Under the pieces are notes generated by a model, which saw nothing but the letters and a program-made list of their open reading frames with translations, had not been told where the DNA came from and did not search any database. A stretch of 64,000 nt of DNA from JANQNX01 sp040217095 (GTDB lineage Bacteria; Pseudomonadota; Gammaproteobacteria; Eutrophobiales; Eutrophobiaceae): positions 2,046,001-2,110,000 of the forward strand of contig OZ245888.1 of the NCBI GenBank assembly GCA_965229565.1, in the 5' to 3' direction. A program made the translations under genes and the position numbers. Positions 1 to 9,731 of this stretch are shown one piece after another. Numbering within the stretch: position 1 is the first letter of the stretch; each line of letters opens with the position of its first letter.

Positions 1-2828
1 TCCTTGTCATCCCATTCCGGAACCGTGTCGTATAGCGAAGTTTCATTATCATGTCCGGCATCTGTTGTGCCGCTGCTACTATCAAGACCAAACATGTCGT
101 CCTGGCCGGTAACACAGTTACGACTGTGCTGTTCGGCAATCGAGATAGCTTTTGCCAGGTTATGCGAGAGTGTACTTCTACCTGCGCCTAGTTCGTCCAA
201 TGAGCCTGATCGAATCAAAGCTTCAAGTACGCGTCGATTGACTTTACGCAAATCGATACGCTTACACATATCAAACAGGTTTTTGTATGCCCCCTCTGCC
301 TCCCGTTGTTCAATAATATTCTCTATTGCCGAGGCACCTACTCCCTTGATGGCGCCAAGCCCGTAACAGATCGTTTTGGGATCCATAACAGTAAAACTGT
401 AGTAGCTTTTGTTCACTGACGGTGGAACCACGGTAATATTCATGCGCCTGATTTCTTCCAGCAACATGACTACCTTGTCTGTGTTGTCCATGTCCGACGA
501 CAGTACAGCTGCCATGAAAGCTGCCGGATAATGGGCCTTTAACCAGGCCGTCTGGTAGGCAATCAAAGCATAGGCAGCGGAATGCGATTTATTGAAGCCG
601 TAACCAGCAAACTTTTCCATCAGGTCAAAGATCATCGTTGCCTGGTTTTTATCCACACCTTGCTTAACAGCACCGTTGGTAAAGATCTCGCGTTGCTTTG
701 CCATTTCTTCCGGCTTCTTTTTTCCCATTGCGCGACGTAAGAGATCAGCCGCACCCAGTGTATAACCGGCAAGCGTCTGCGCGATCTGCATGACCTGTTC
801 CTGGTAGAGAATGACACCATAAGTGGATTTAAGTACCGGCTCCAGGTCGTCGTGCATGTATTTAAAGCCGACTTTTTTATGCTTGCGATCAACAAAGTCA
901 TCTACCATTCCTGACTGCAACGGGCCTGGTCTGAACAATGCGACGAGCGCAATCAGGTCATCGAAGACATCAGGTTGCAGACGCTTTATAAGTTTTTTCA
1001 TGCCGTCGGATTCAAGCTGGAACACGGCCGTGGTATCTGTCCGCTGAATCAGTTTGTAGGTGGCAGGGTCATCCAGCGGAATTTTCTGGATGTCTATTGG
1101 TTCCTGATTCTGTTCTTTACGCAGGCGATTAATATCCCGTAATGCCCAATCGATAATCGTCAGGGTACGTAATCCCAGGAAATCAAATTTAACCAGGCCT
1201 ATAGCTTCGACATCACCCATGTCAAACTGGGAAACAGTGGCCTGTGAATTCTGCTCGCAATAAAGCGGCATGTAATCAAATAATGGCTTGGGCGCGATAA
1301 CGACCCCCCCGGCATGCCTGCCAGCGTTGCGCGATACGCCCTCCAGTTTCAGCGCCAGGTCTATCAGGGCTTGTACGTCTTCCTCTGACTTGTAACGCTG
1401 CTTCAGCGATTTTTCTTCTGCCAGTGCGCGTTCCAGTGTCATATTCAGGTCAAACGGTATCAGTTTCGCTATCTGGTCGACGAAGCCATAAGGGAAACCA
1501 AGTACCCTGCCCACATCACGCACCACGGCCTTGGCCGCCATGGTGCCGTAAGTAATGATCTGGGAAACATGGTCACGTCCATAGGTGTTGGCTACGTAGT
1601 CTATGACTTCATCACGCCGTTCCATGCAAAAGTCCACGTCAAAATCCGGCAGCGATACACGTTCAGGATTCAGGAACCGTTCAAACAGTAAATCATAAGC
1701 CATGGGGTCCAGGTCAGTAATGCCCAGTGCGTAGGCCACCAGTGAACCGGCACCGGATCCCCTGCCCGGTCCGACCGGGATACCGTTATCCTTGGCCCAG
1801 CGAATAAAATCCGCCACGATAAGAAAATAACCCGCGAAGCCCATACTGGTGATCACGTCTATTTCCCGTTGCAAGCGTTTCCTGTATTCAGCAACCTGAT
1901 CATCGGAAAGTGCATGCATTTCCTGCAGTATTCGCTGTAAACCCGCCTCGGCATCACTGGTCATGCGCTGTTCCTGTGTTTCTCCCTCCTTAACCGGGAA
2001 TCGTGGCAGGAAATGTTGGCCAAGGGTAAATTCGATATTGCAGCGCTGGGCAATCTTCAGGGAGTTATCAATTGCCTCGGGGATATCTGCAAACAACTGC
2101 AGCATTTCATCATTGCTGCGCAGGTACTGTTGTTCCGTATACAGGCGCGGCCGCCGGTTATCATTAACGGTATAGCCCTGGTGTATACAAACCCTTGCCT
2201 CGTGGGCTTCAAAATCATCGGGTTCAAGAAAGCGAACGTTGTTTGAAGCAACAACGGGAAGCTGGTATTTACTGGCATGTTCAACAGCCCGGGCAATATA
2301 CTGGGCCTGTGTTGCATGTCCCGTTCTTTGTAGCTCGAGATAGAAACGTCGCGGAAACATCTCCATCCATTCTTCAGTGATATTGTTAATTACGTCATTT
2401 TCGTCCCTGAGCAAGGCCTTGCCCAGTTCTCCCTGCTCAGCAGCTGACAGGGCAATCAACCCTTCAGCATAGGCCTTGAGCCAGGATTTCCTGACAAAGG
2501 GTATTCCACGCTGCTGGCCTTCCTTGTAGCTTCTTGAAATAAGCCGGGACAGGTTTCGAAAGCCGTCTATATGCTGGCACAGCAGCACGATCGATGAACT
2601 GCCCTTGTGCAAGGTATCGATGACATTCAGTTCGGCACCAATGATAGGCTTAATGCCATGCTGCTGACATGCACGATAAAACTTTATTGCAGAAAACGTA
2701 TTGCCCTGTTCGGTAATAGCCAATGCTGGCATTTCCATGATCGATGCCCGGGCCGCAAGTCGCGGTATCTTGACCAGCCCGTCGACCAGTGAATACTCCG
2801 AGTGCAAATGCAGATGTACGAAGCTCAT
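1..2828 (-). CDS. dnaE: DNA polymerase III subunit alpha (3' end cut by window edge)
   Basis: This is the catalytic polymerase subunit of the replicative holoenzyme. About 942 of a usual ~1160 residues are in the window; the C-terminal part (beta-clamp and tau binding) lies beyond position 1. The start at 2826-2828 gives MSFVHLHLHSEYSLVDGL, the N-terminal PHP domain. The frame stays open to the edge without interruption. The polymerase active-site segment PDFDVDFC is visible (complement of about 1630-1660), as are GPGRGSGAGS near residue 345 and GLGAIKGVG near position 350, the start of the helix-hairpin-helix region. The gene starts 5 bp after rnhB stops, so the two are probably co-transcribed, as in other gammaproteobacteria. 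Identification is certain; only the missing end is unknown. Confidence 0.98.
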   Translation of the reverse strand, partial: MSFVHLHLHSEYSLVDGLVKIPRLAARASIMEMPALAITEQGNTFSAIKFYRACQQHGIKPIIGAELNVIDTLHKGSSSIVLLCQHIDGFRNLSRLISRSYKEGQQRGIPFVRKSWLKAYAEGLIALSAAEQGELGKALLRDENDVINNITEEWMEMFPRRFYLELQRTGHATQAQYIARAVEHASKYQLPVVASNNVRFLEPDDFEAHEARVCIHQGYTVNDNRRPRLYTEQQYLRSNDEMLQLFADIPEAIDNSLKIAQRCNIEFTLGQHFLPRFPVKEGETQEQRMTSDAEAGLQRILQEMHALSDDQVAEYRKRLQREIDVITSMGFAGYFLIVADFIRWAKDNGIPVGPGRGSGAGSLVAYALGITDLDPMAYDLLFERFLNPERVSLPDFDVDFCMERRDEVIDYVANTYGRDHVSQIITYGTMAAKAVVRDVGRVLGFPYGFVDQIAKLIPFDLNMTLERALAEEKSLKQRYKSEEDVQALIDLALKLEGVSRNAGRHAGGVVIAPKPLFDYMPLYCEQNSQATVSQFDMGDVEAIGLVKFDFLGLRTLTIIDWALRDINRLRKEQNQEPIDIQKIPLDDPATYKLIQRTDTTAVFQLESDGMKKLIKRLQPDVFDDLIALVALFRPGPLQSGMVDDFVDRKHKKVGFKYMHDDLEPVLKSTYGVILYQEQVMQIAQTLAGYTLGAADLLRRAMGKKKPEEMAKQREIFTNGAVKQGVDKNQATMIFDLMEKFAGYGFNKSHSAAYALIAYQTAWLKAHYPAAFMAAVLSSDMDNTDKVVMLLEEIRRMNITVVPPSVNKSYYSFTVMDPKTICYGLGAIKGVGASAIENIIEQREAEGAYKNLFDMCKRIDLRKVNRRVLEALIRSGSLDELGAGRSTLSHNLAKAISIAEQHSRNCVTGQDDMFGLDSSSGTTDAGHDNETSLYDTVPEWDDK

Positions 2829-2833
2829 GTGTA

Positions 2834-3436
2834 TTAACCGTCCGGGCCTGACAGTAGCCTGGCGACCGGCGCAAAGCTGCGACGATGAATAGGCGTGACA
2901 CCGTGCAGTGCCAGGCTCTGCATATGCGATTTGGTTGGATAACCCTTGTGACTCGCAAACCCGTAACCGGGATAAACGCTGTCCATGGCCAGCATCTCAT
3001 TATCCCTTTCTACCTTGGCTATAATGGAAGCCGCACTGATTGCAGCAACCAGGCTATCGCCCTTGATAATGGCATGGGCCTGGCAAGCAACATCCGGCAC
3101 GTGCAAGCCATCGACAGCAACACATTCGGGCAAAACCGGCAGCGCCTGAACCGCACGCTGCATGGCCAGCAGGCTGGCCTGTAAAATATTGAGTGTATCT
3201 ATTTCCGCGGCCTCGGCACGGCCAAGTGCCCAGGCATGGGCACGTTGTTTGATCTCTACTGACAGGACTTCCCTTTTTGCAGGTGTTAGTTTTTTTGAAT
3301 CTTTCAGCCCCTCTATATGTTGATTATTGTCGAGAATGACCGCTGCCGCCACTACCGGTCCGGCAAGGGGCCCCCTGCCAACTTCGTCGACGCCAGCCAG
3401 CAAAACAATATTCCGCAGCGCATCAATATCATGCAT
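2834..3436 (-). CDS. rnhB: Ribonuclease HII
   Basis: RNase HII removes ribonucleotides and RNA primers from RNA:DNA hybrids in the cytoplasm. The N-terminal AGVDEVGRGPLAGPVVAAAV carries the catalytic Asp-Glu pair and GRG motif. Further on are DSKKL and the AISAASIIAKVERD block, both typical. About 200 residues, the normal family length. I chose ATG at 3436. A GTG at 3445 is also in frame, but it leaves almost no room for a ribosome-binding site. The start overlaps the end of lpxB by 8 bases, so translation is likely coupled. Neighbouring lpxB-rnhB-dnaE order is standard for the class. Confidence 0.96.
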   Translation of the reverse strand: MHDIDALRNIVLLAGVDEVGRGPLAGPVVAAAVILDNNQHIEGLKDSKKLTPAKREVLSVEIKQRAHAWALGRAEAAEIDTLNILQASLLAMQRAVQALPVLPECVAVDGLHVPDVACQAHAIIKGDSLVAAISAASIIAKVERDNEMLAMDSVYPGYGFASHKGYPTKSHMQSLALHGVTPIHRRSFAPVARLLSGPDG

Positions 3437-4586
3437 GTTTAACACGATTCACCAGTTTAAATACTGCTTCTGCAGCGCGCCTGTCTGCGTTTACTGCCAG
3501 CTGATCAGATAGTTCTGCAAATCTTTGCTTCATGGTTTCTGTCTTGACTGTGTTATCCAGCAAAGCCTGCATCTCTGTTGCCACTTTTTCGGCATGACAG
3601 TCCTGCTGTAAACATTCAGGCACGAACCCCTCGTTGGCAAGGATATTGGGTAATGATGCATAGGGAATTTTTGCCAGGGACTTGACTATAAAATAGGTCA
3701 GCAAGGACAAGCGGTAGGCAACAACCATTGGCCGATTAAGCAACATGGCCTCCAGTGTGGCAGTGCCAGAAGCAATCATGATGTAATCAGCCGCCAGCAT
3801 GACCTTGTGTGTTTTGCCAAGATGCATATCCATATCCGGTACATTACTGGTCGCAGCATGAATATCCATGAAACGATGCCGTGTACGCTCACTTGCCAGT
3901 CCACTGGTGAAATACAGATCCGGATTTTTCTGGTTCAATAATACCGCGGCTGATAAAAATACCGGGCCAATGTTGTTTATTTCATTCATGCGACTACCCG
4001 GTAATACGGCAATCACACGCCTGTCAGTCGGTATATTCAGTTCAGCCCTGACACTTGCCTGTGCTGGTGGATTCATAAGGCGATCGGCAAGCGGGTGCCC
4101 TACGTATGTATTGGGAATATCGTGCTTGTCATAAATGCTATTTTCAAACGGAAACAGTGTCAGCATAAGATCAACGGCTTGTTTGATTTTTTTTACCCGG
4201 TATTCACGCCATGCCCAGACTGATGGACTGACATAATGTACTGTCGGGACACCGGACTGGCGTAAATCACGCTCAAGTGCCAGGTTAAAATCGGGCGCGT
4301 CAACTCCAATAAAAACATCCGGTGGATTGTTCAGAAAATGATCGCGTATGTCATCCCGCGCCCTTTTCAATTCCCGGTAACGCCCCATGACTTCCGTAAT
4401 GCCCATGACCGACAGCATATCCATCGGGTACAAGGGGGTCATACCTGCTGCAATCAGTTTTTCGCCGCCGATACCTTCAACGATGACCTTGCCTGTTAAC
4501 CTGGTCAATTCATTAATAAGTCCGGCCCCCAACAGATCGCCCGATGTTTCACCCGCGACCATACCGACTCTAATCATGTTAGCCAA
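3429..4586 (-). CDS. lpxB: Lipid-A-disaccharide synthase
   Basis: LpxB joins UDP-2,3-diacylglucosamine to lipid X (2,3-diacylglucosamine-1-phosphate) to make the lipid A disaccharide at the inner face of the cytoplasmic membrane. The 385-residue length matches the family (about 382 in E. coli). The GT-B glycosyltransferase start AGETSGDLLGAGL (from residue 11) is the family signature, and AVLPGSRMNEI and SGTATLEAMLLNRPMVVAYR match the nucleotide-sugar half. It sits 16 bp after lpxA and overlaps rnhB, so it belongs to the lpxD-fabZ-lpxA-lpxB series. Confidence 0.97.
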   Translation of the reverse strand: MANMIRVGMVAGETSGDLLGAGLINELTRLTGKVIVEGIGGEKLIAAGMTPLYPMDMLSVMGITEVMGRYRELKRARDDIRDHFLNNPPDVFIGVDAPDFNLALERDLRQSGVPTVHYVSPSVWAWREYRVKKIKQAVDLMLTLFPFENSIYDKHDIPNTYVGHPLADRLMNPPAQASVRAELNIPTDRRVIAVLPGSRMNEINNIGPVFLSAAVLLNQKNPDLYFTSGLASERTRHRFMDIHAATSNVPDMDMHLGKTHKVMLAADYIMIASGTATLEAMLLNRPMVVAYRLSLLTYFIVKSLAKIPYASLPNILANEGFVPECLQQDCHAEKVATEMQALLDNTVKTETMKQRFAELSDQLAVNADRRAAEAVFKLVNRVKHA

Positions 4587-4602
4587 TAAATGTTGTTACA
4601 GG

Positions 4603-5376
4603 TTACCTGACGATACCGCGCTGGGACGAGGCTATAAATTTTCTGAGCAATTCAACTTCGTTAGAATCAGCAGCCAGAATTTCCAGTTCTTTGAGGGCGT
4701 CTTTTAATTTTAAACCATCACGATAAATAATCTTGTATGCCTTTCTTAACAGGTTAATGGTTTCACTGCTGAAACCATGACGTTTAAGTCCTTCCCGGTT
4801 CAAACCCGATGGTTTTGCAGTATTACCCGACACCAGCACATAGGGAGGCACATCTTTCACAATGACAGAAGAAATTGCAGAAAAACTGTAGCTGCCTACC
4901 TGGCAGAATTGGTGAACACCACTAAAACCACCCAGGATGGCATGATCATTTACTATTACATGTCCGGCAAGCGTAGCATTATTAGCGAAAATATTATGGC
5001 TACCAACCAGGCAATCATGAGCAATATGCACATAGGCCATGATCCAGTTGTCATCCTCTATGACGGTTTTTCCACCCCCGTCACCGGTACCACGATTGAT
5101 AGAGACATACTCACGTATGGTGTTGCCCTTGCCAATATGAAGGATCGAATCGGATTCGCCCTGGAATTTTTTGTCCTGGGGATCATCACCAATAGAACAA
5201 AATTGAAAAATATGATTATCCGGACCTATCGTGGTCGGCCCCTTGATAACAACGTGAGGCCCGATTACCGTCCCGGATTCGATTTTGACGTCATCACCAA
5301 TAACGGAGTATGGACCGATACTGACGTTATCTTCGATACTCGCGCCGGCATGAATATTGGCAGTAGGATCTATCAC
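4603..5376 (-). CDS. lpxA: Acyl-ACP--UDP-N-acetylglucosamine O-acyltransferase
   Basis: LpxA performs the first step of lipid A synthesis, transferring 3-hydroxyacyl from ACP to UDP-GlcNAc. The 257-residue protein opens with left-handed beta-helix hexapeptide repeats (MIDPTANIHAGASIEDNVSI). The segment HIAHDCLVGSHNIFANNAT holds the catalytic histidine, His120, equivalent to His125 of the E. coli enzyme. The C-terminal helical domain follows (GLNREGLKRHGFS onward). It starts 4 bp after the fabZ stop codon, which indicates coupled translation. Confidence 0.97.
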   Translation of the reverse strand: MIDPTANIHAGASIEDNVSIGPYSVIGDDVKIESGTVIGPHVVIKGPTTIGPDNHIFQFCSIGDDPQDKKFQGESDSILHIGKGNTIREYVSINRGTGDGGGKTVIEDDNWIMAYVHIAHDCLVGSHNIFANNATLAGHVIVNDHAILGGFSGVHQFCQVGSYSFSAISSVIVKDVPPYVLVSGNTAKPSGLNREGLKRHGFSSETINLLRKAYKIIYRDGLKLKDALKELEILAADSNEVELLRKFIASSQRGIVR

Positions 5377-5380
5377 GGAG

Positions 5381-5833
5381 TTAATCCATGACAGTTGTTA
5401 ATAATTCAGCTGCGGCTACAAGTTTACCATCAACGTAAGCAGCGGCCTCGTACTTGAATATATTCCTGCGCTCGGTAATAAACTTAACCTCGATAATAAG
5501 CTGATCGCCAGGCCCGGTGGGTTTGCGAAACCGTGCTTTATCGACACCGACAAGGTAGAACAGGCTGTCTTCCTTGAATCTTTCCGATGCCATACCATTC
5601 GCGCCCAGCAATGCTGCGGCCTGCGCAAAACATTCAACGATTAGCACCCCCGGCATGACAGATTTTGACGGGAAATGACCAAGAAAAAACGGCTCATTAA
5701 CCGTAATATTTTTCAGGGCCTTGATACGTTGATCGGTATCAATCTCCAGTACCCTGTCTATCAACAGGAATGGATAGCGATGTGGCAAGATATCCTTGAT
5801 TCTTTCTATGTCGATTTGTGATTCTGTGCTCAT
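5381..5833 (-). CDS. fabZ: 3-hydroxyacyl-ACP dehydratase FabZ
   Basis: FabZ dehydrates 3-hydroxyacyl-ACP in fatty-acid elongation and competes with LpxA and LpxD for the same hydroxyacyl-ACP pool. The 150-residue hot-dog-fold protein has LPHRYPFLLIDRV at the N-terminus, catalytic His53 in FFLGHFP and catalytic Glu67 in VECFAQ, matching His54 and Glu68 of the E. coli enzyme. Its place between lpxD and lpxA is the usual one and lets acyl supply be balanced with lipid A synthesis. Confidence 0.97.
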   Translation of the reverse strand: MSTESQIDIERIKDILPHRYPFLLIDRVLEIDTDQRIKALKNITVNEPFFLGHFPSKSVMPGVLIVECFAQAAALLGANGMASERFKEDSLFYLVGVDKARFRKPTGPGDQLIIEVKFITERRNIFKYEAAAYVDGKLVAAAELLTTVMD

Positions 5834-5849
5834 AACCCGCTAGCAACCT

Positions 5850-6854
5850 CTAATCCAGTTTTTCCAGTATTTTTCTTATGATTTCATCCAGATTTCTAAA
5901 GCGTACCATGTTACGTCGCCAGGTCTTGTTATTCGTGATCGGCAACCCGGCAGAGTAAACGCCGCGTTCTTTAATCGAATTCGGCACACCAGACATGGCA
6001 GTAATCATCACGTCATCGCATATTTCAATATGACCCGCTATCGCGCACATGCCACCTATCATACAACGCTTGCCAATAATTGCGCTGCCAGCAATCGCGG
6101 TGCAACCAGCAATCGCGGTGTTTTCACCAATAACCACGTTATGCGCTATTTGAATCTGGTTATCAAGCCTGACGCCATCTTCAATGATCGTATCACCAAT
6201 GGCGCCACGATCGACCGTTGTATTTGCTCCGATCTCTACCCGATCACCAATGATTACTGAGCCAACCTGGGGAATCTTCAGCCAGCGGTCCTTGTCTTTT
6301 GCCATACCAAAACCGTCAGAACCGACTACTGCACCTGCATGGAGGATGGTATCGTCTCCAATTACAACGTCATAACAGACCGTATTGTTTGCTAGCAAGC
6401 GCGTATTTTTTCCAATCCTGACGTTATTCTCAATGACAACACCAGAGCCAATATAACTGCCACTCCCGATATGCACATTGTCTCCAATCACAACACCAGC
6501 CGAAATCCTCGCATCAGAAGCAATACTGGTATTGTCTCCCAAAATCGCAGATGGATGTATGCCAGGAGTAACCGGTTTAACTGGATAGAGAAAATTGATT
6601 ACCCTGGCATAAGCAAGGTATGGATCATCATTAATTAACGCGTTGGTCTTGCAACTTTCACTGTCCTGCTTCGACAGTATGACAGCAGAAGCCCCGGTAT
6701 CAGCAAGATAACGGGCGTAATGTCGATTGGAAAGAAAAGAGATATCCCCTGCTACCGCATCCTGCAGCGTATTGACGCGCTCAATCAGGCAATCAGCATC
6801 GCCTGCTAACTCTGACCCGGAGAGTTCTGCCAATTCACCCAGTTTTGCTGGCAT
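5850..6854 (-). CDS. lpxD: UDP-3-O-(3-hydroxyacyl)glucosamine N-acyltransferase
   Basis: LpxD adds the second 3-hydroxyacyl chain in lipid A synthesis. The 334-residue protein has an N-terminal uridine-binding domain (residues about 1-95) and then a long left-handed beta helix of hexapeptide repeats (about 100-290, e.g. IGDNVHIGSGSYIGSG). The catalytic histidine is His238 in DNQIQIAHNVV. The C-terminus ends in a helix (FRNLDEIIRKILEKLD), as in the family. It lies 16 bp upstream of fabZ and just downstream of skp. Confidence 0.97.
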   Translation of the reverse strand: MPAKLGELAELSGSELAGDADCLIERVNTLQDAVAGDISFLSNRHYARYLADTGASAVILSKQDSESCKTNALINDDPYLAYARVINFLYPVKPVTPGIHPSAILGDNTSIASDARISAGVVIGDNVHIGSGSYIGSGVVIENNVRIGKNTRLLANNTVCYDVVIGDDTILHAGAVVGSDGFGMAKDKDRWLKIPQVGSVIIGDRVEIGANTTVDRGAIGDTIIEDGVRLDNQIQIAHNVVIGENTAIAGCTAIAGSAIIGKRCMIGGMCAIAGHIEICDDVMITAMSGVPNSIKERGVYSAGLPITNNKTWRRNMVRFRNLDEIIRKILEKLD

Positions 6855-6873
6855 AGCATTTACCGGATTCGGA

Positions 6874-7386
6874 TCAGGAACCGGTGTCTTGTTTGAGTTT
6901 CTCGATAATCATATTGGTTATGTTTACCTTGTCACTGGCATATACAACACCTGCATCAAGAATTAAATCAAAACCTTCATCCTTGGCAATCTGTTGTACG
7001 GCCTGGGCAATTCTTTTCTGTATCTTTGCGAATTCTTCGTTGCGACGAAAGTTCAGGTCTTCTCGAAATTCATCCTGACTACGCTTGAGCTCACGCTTGG
7101 CAGAAATAATCTCCCGCTCCAGTTTGGCTCGCTCCTGCTCACTCATTATCGCGCCGTCCTTATTCATTTTTTCTTCAAGATCCCTGATCTTCCTCTGCTC
7201 GGCAACCAGTTGTTTATCCCTTGGAGCAAATTCTGTCTCGATCATCTTCCTGGCGGCCTCGGCCTGCGGTGATTGCTCAAGCACTCTGAGCGCATCAACA
7301 GCACCTATCTTGTACGTTTCTGCACTTACGGCCTGTCCCAGACCTAAAAGCACCATAATAAAAACTAACTGACTATAAAATTTCAT
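6874..7386 (-). CDS. skp: Periplasmic chaperone Skp/OmpH
   Basis: Skp holds unfolded outer-membrane proteins in the periplasm and hands them to the BAM complex. The 170-residue sequence starts with a signal peptide cleaved after about residue 22 (VSAETYKIGAVDALRVL). It continues with a highly charged coiled-coil arm (residues about 50-120, rich in Glu, Arg and Lys) and ends in a conserved beta segment (FDLILDAGVVYASDKVNIT). It sits 18 bp downstream of bamA and upstream of lpxD, the classical gene order. Confidence 0.95.
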   Translation of the reverse strand: MKFYSQLVFIMVLLGLGQAVSAETYKIGAVDALRVLEQSPQAEAARKMIETEFAPRDKQLVAEQRKIRDLEEKMNKDGAIMSEQERAKLEREIISAKRELKRSQDEFREDLNFRRNEEFAKIQKRIAQAVQQIAKDEGFDLILDAGVVYASDKVNITNMIIEKLKQDTGS

Positions 7387-7404
7387 AAACTTACTCCATT
7401 AAAA

Positions 7405-9708
7405 CTAAAAAGCTGTACCAAATGTGAACTGGAAGTTCTGGATCTGATCTGTTGGTTCATCATTTAAAGGTATAGCAAAACTTGCTGATATGGCGCCGAA
7501 CGGAGAGATATAAATTGCTCCTATTCCTGATGAATACCTTATCTCATCCAGACTGAAATCCTCATCCGGCCCGTAAACATTACCGGCATCAATAAAACCG
7601 GTTACCCTGACTGAGTTCTTGTACTCAGAGAGAAAAGGCACTGGCAGAATAATCTCGGCATTGCCGACAATGCGCCGGTCACCACCCAATGGTAAATTAC
7701 GATCATCACGTGGACCCAGGGTATTTTCCTCGAAGCCTCTGACCGTTTTCGGTCCACCGGCATAAAAGTTTTCAAAAAATGGCAGATCCGAAGTATTGCC
7801 ATAACTATCACCATAGCCAACATTACCACTCAGGTTAAGGATAAAATCCTTATAAAGGTCCTTGAACCAGGTCACGTCATAATTAATTTTGTAAAACTCA
7901 AGTGATTCCCCAAGAAAGGGAGTTGAAATCAGACCACTGATCCTGTGCCTGGTGCCTGAATCCGGTAAGAAACGGCTATTTAGCGTATTATAGGAAAAAC
8001 CGATGTTGAGTTTAAGCAAATCATATTCGCTACCGTTATCACGCACAAAATCCTGCAAGACTTGTGCAGAACTTTGTGAAACAACCAGTTCTGTACGCGT
8101 ATAGTTGATGCCGGCCGAGATCCTGTTGGTTTCGCTAATAGGCAAACCAAACGTTGCTGTACTACCATATTCTTTCGTTTCATATCTGGACAGGTTGGCG
8201 TCAAACGCATCTACTTCACGGTAAAAAAGATCGCCTCCCAGTGAGATTCCGTCAATTGTGAAATAAGGATCCAGATAACCGATAGAGTAACGCGTATTGA
8301 CACTACTATTATTAAAGTCAAAAGACAGGCGTTTACCACTGCCAAGAAAGTTATCCTGCGCTACACCCAGGTTGAAAATAATCCCCTGCGCTGGAGAGAA
8401 ACCCAATCCAGCAGTAAGTCTGCCGCCAGGTGCCTCTTCTACAGTATAATTCACGTCAACCTGGTCGGTGGTGCCGGCCACTGCTGGCGTCTCAACATTT
8501 ACATCCTGGAAATAGCCGGTTTGTTGCAGGCGAATCTTGCCGCGTTCCACCTGTGTCGTCGAAATCCAGGCACGCTCCTGTTGTCGCATTTCACGTCGTA
8601 GTACTTCCTCACGTGTCTTGGTATTTCCAGAAAAGTTGATGCGCCTGACATAAATTCGTTTACCTGGGTCAATGAAGAAGGTCAATGCAACAGTTTTCGC
8701 TTCATTGTCTATGTCCGGTATTGAGTTCACGTTGGCAAAAGAATAGCCCTCCTGCCCAAGCCTTTCAGTAAGACTCTTACTGCTTTCCGTCACTTTCTTT
8801 CTTGAAAAAAGTTCGCCACTGCTGATTTCGACAAGTTCAAACAGCTCTTGTTCAGCCAGGATCAAATCACCACCCAGTTTCACCTCGGTAACCATGTACT
8901 GCTCACCCTCGGTAATATTAATGGTGATATAGATGTCTTTCTTGTCCGGAGTAATGGATACCTGGGTGGAATCAATATTAAATCCAAGGTAACCGGCATC
9001 GAGGTAATAGGAACGCAGTGACTCAAGGTCTGCCGAGAGTTTCTGCTTGGAATACTGGTCGTTCTTGGTAAAGAAGGAAAATAAGGTCGGGGTACTCAGC
9101 TTGAACTGGTCAAGCAAATCGTCTTCATCAAAGACAGCATTACCCACGATATTGATGTTTCTAATCTTGGCCGCTACGCCCTCGGAGATATCAATCGCAA
9201 TCCCGATACGATTATTACTTAGTTCGGTTACGGTGGTATCGATACGCATCGCGTACTTGCCCATGGAAAAATACTGGCGACGTAATTCCTGCTCAACCTG
9301 GTCAAGCTGGGCCTGAACGAACACGCGACCCTCGGCAAATCCAATTTGCCTGAGATTTTCGATCAGATCATCTGTTTCAATATCTTCATTTCCGGTAAAT
9401 GAAATAGACCCGATCGCAGGCCTTTCCCTGAAACGAAATACCAGCACATCACCATCACGTTCAAGACGAACATCGTCAAAAAATCCGGTTTTGAATAACG
9501 CGCGTACAGCCTCGGCTGAACGCGAATCATCAAATGTATCGCCTACCTGCATGGGAAGGTAATTAAAAACGGTCCCGGGTGTGATACGTTCCAGTCCCTC
9601 TACCCGTATGTCTTCGATAACAAACTCTTCTGCCGCCCTGACACTCCCTGCCTGGAACAATACGGACAGAACAAACACATAAATTAATTTATTAAAATAA
9701 TTCGGCAT
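7405..9708 (-). CDS. bamA: Outer membrane protein assembly factor BamA
   Basis: BamA is the essential barrel that folds and inserts other beta-barrel proteins. The 767-residue protein starts with a signal peptide ending near VRAAEEF. Five POTRA domains follow over roughly residues 25-345 (VIEDIRVEGLERITPGTVF opens the first). The 16-strand barrel domain occupies about 425-767. The loop-6 motif VRGF appears near residue 655 (TVRGFEENTLGPRD), and the protein ends in the C-terminal phenylalanine expected of a barrel (FTFGTAF). It lies between rseP and skp, in the usual envelope-assembly order. Confidence 0.98.
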   Translation of the reverse strand: MPNYFNKLIYVFVLSVLFQAGSVRAAEEFVIEDIRVEGLERITPGTVFNYLPMQVGDTFDDSRSAEAVRALFKTGFFDDVRLERDGDVLVFRFRERPAIGSISFTGNEDIETDDLIENLRQIGFAEGRVFVQAQLDQVEQELRRQYFSMGKYAMRIDTTVTELSNNRIGIAIDISEGVAAKIRNINIVGNAVFDEDDLLDQFKLSTPTLFSFFTKNDQYSKQKLSADLESLRSYYLDAGYLGFNIDSTQVSITPDKKDIYITINITEGEQYMVTEVKLGGDLILAEQELFELVEISSGELFSRKKVTESSKSLTERLGQEGYSFANVNSIPDIDNEAKTVALTFFIDPGKRIYVRRINFSGNTKTREEVLRREMRQQERAWISTTQVERGKIRLQQTGYFQDVNVETPAVAGTTDQVDVNYTVEEAPGGRLTAGLGFSPAQGIIFNLGVAQDNFLGSGKRLSFDFNNSSVNTRYSIGYLDPYFTIDGISLGGDLFYREVDAFDANLSRYETKEYGSTATFGLPISETNRISAGINYTRTELVVSQSSAQVLQDFVRDNGSEYDLLKLNIGFSYNTLNSRFLPDSGTRHRISGLISTPFLGESLEFYKINYDVTWFKDLYKDFILNLSGNVGYGDSYGNTSDLPFFENFYAGGPKTVRGFEENTLGPRDDRNLPLGGDRRIVGNAEIILPVPFLSEYKNSVRVTGFIDAGNVYGPDEDFSLDEIRYSSGIGAIYISPFGAISASFAIPLNDEPTDQIQNFQFTFGTAF

Positions 9709-9731
9709 CTTATTGATTATTATATTTTTAT

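Noticed and set aside
6050..6500. Repeated short motifs in lpxD DNA
   Set aside because: They encode hexapeptide repeats of the beta helix, not a DNA element.
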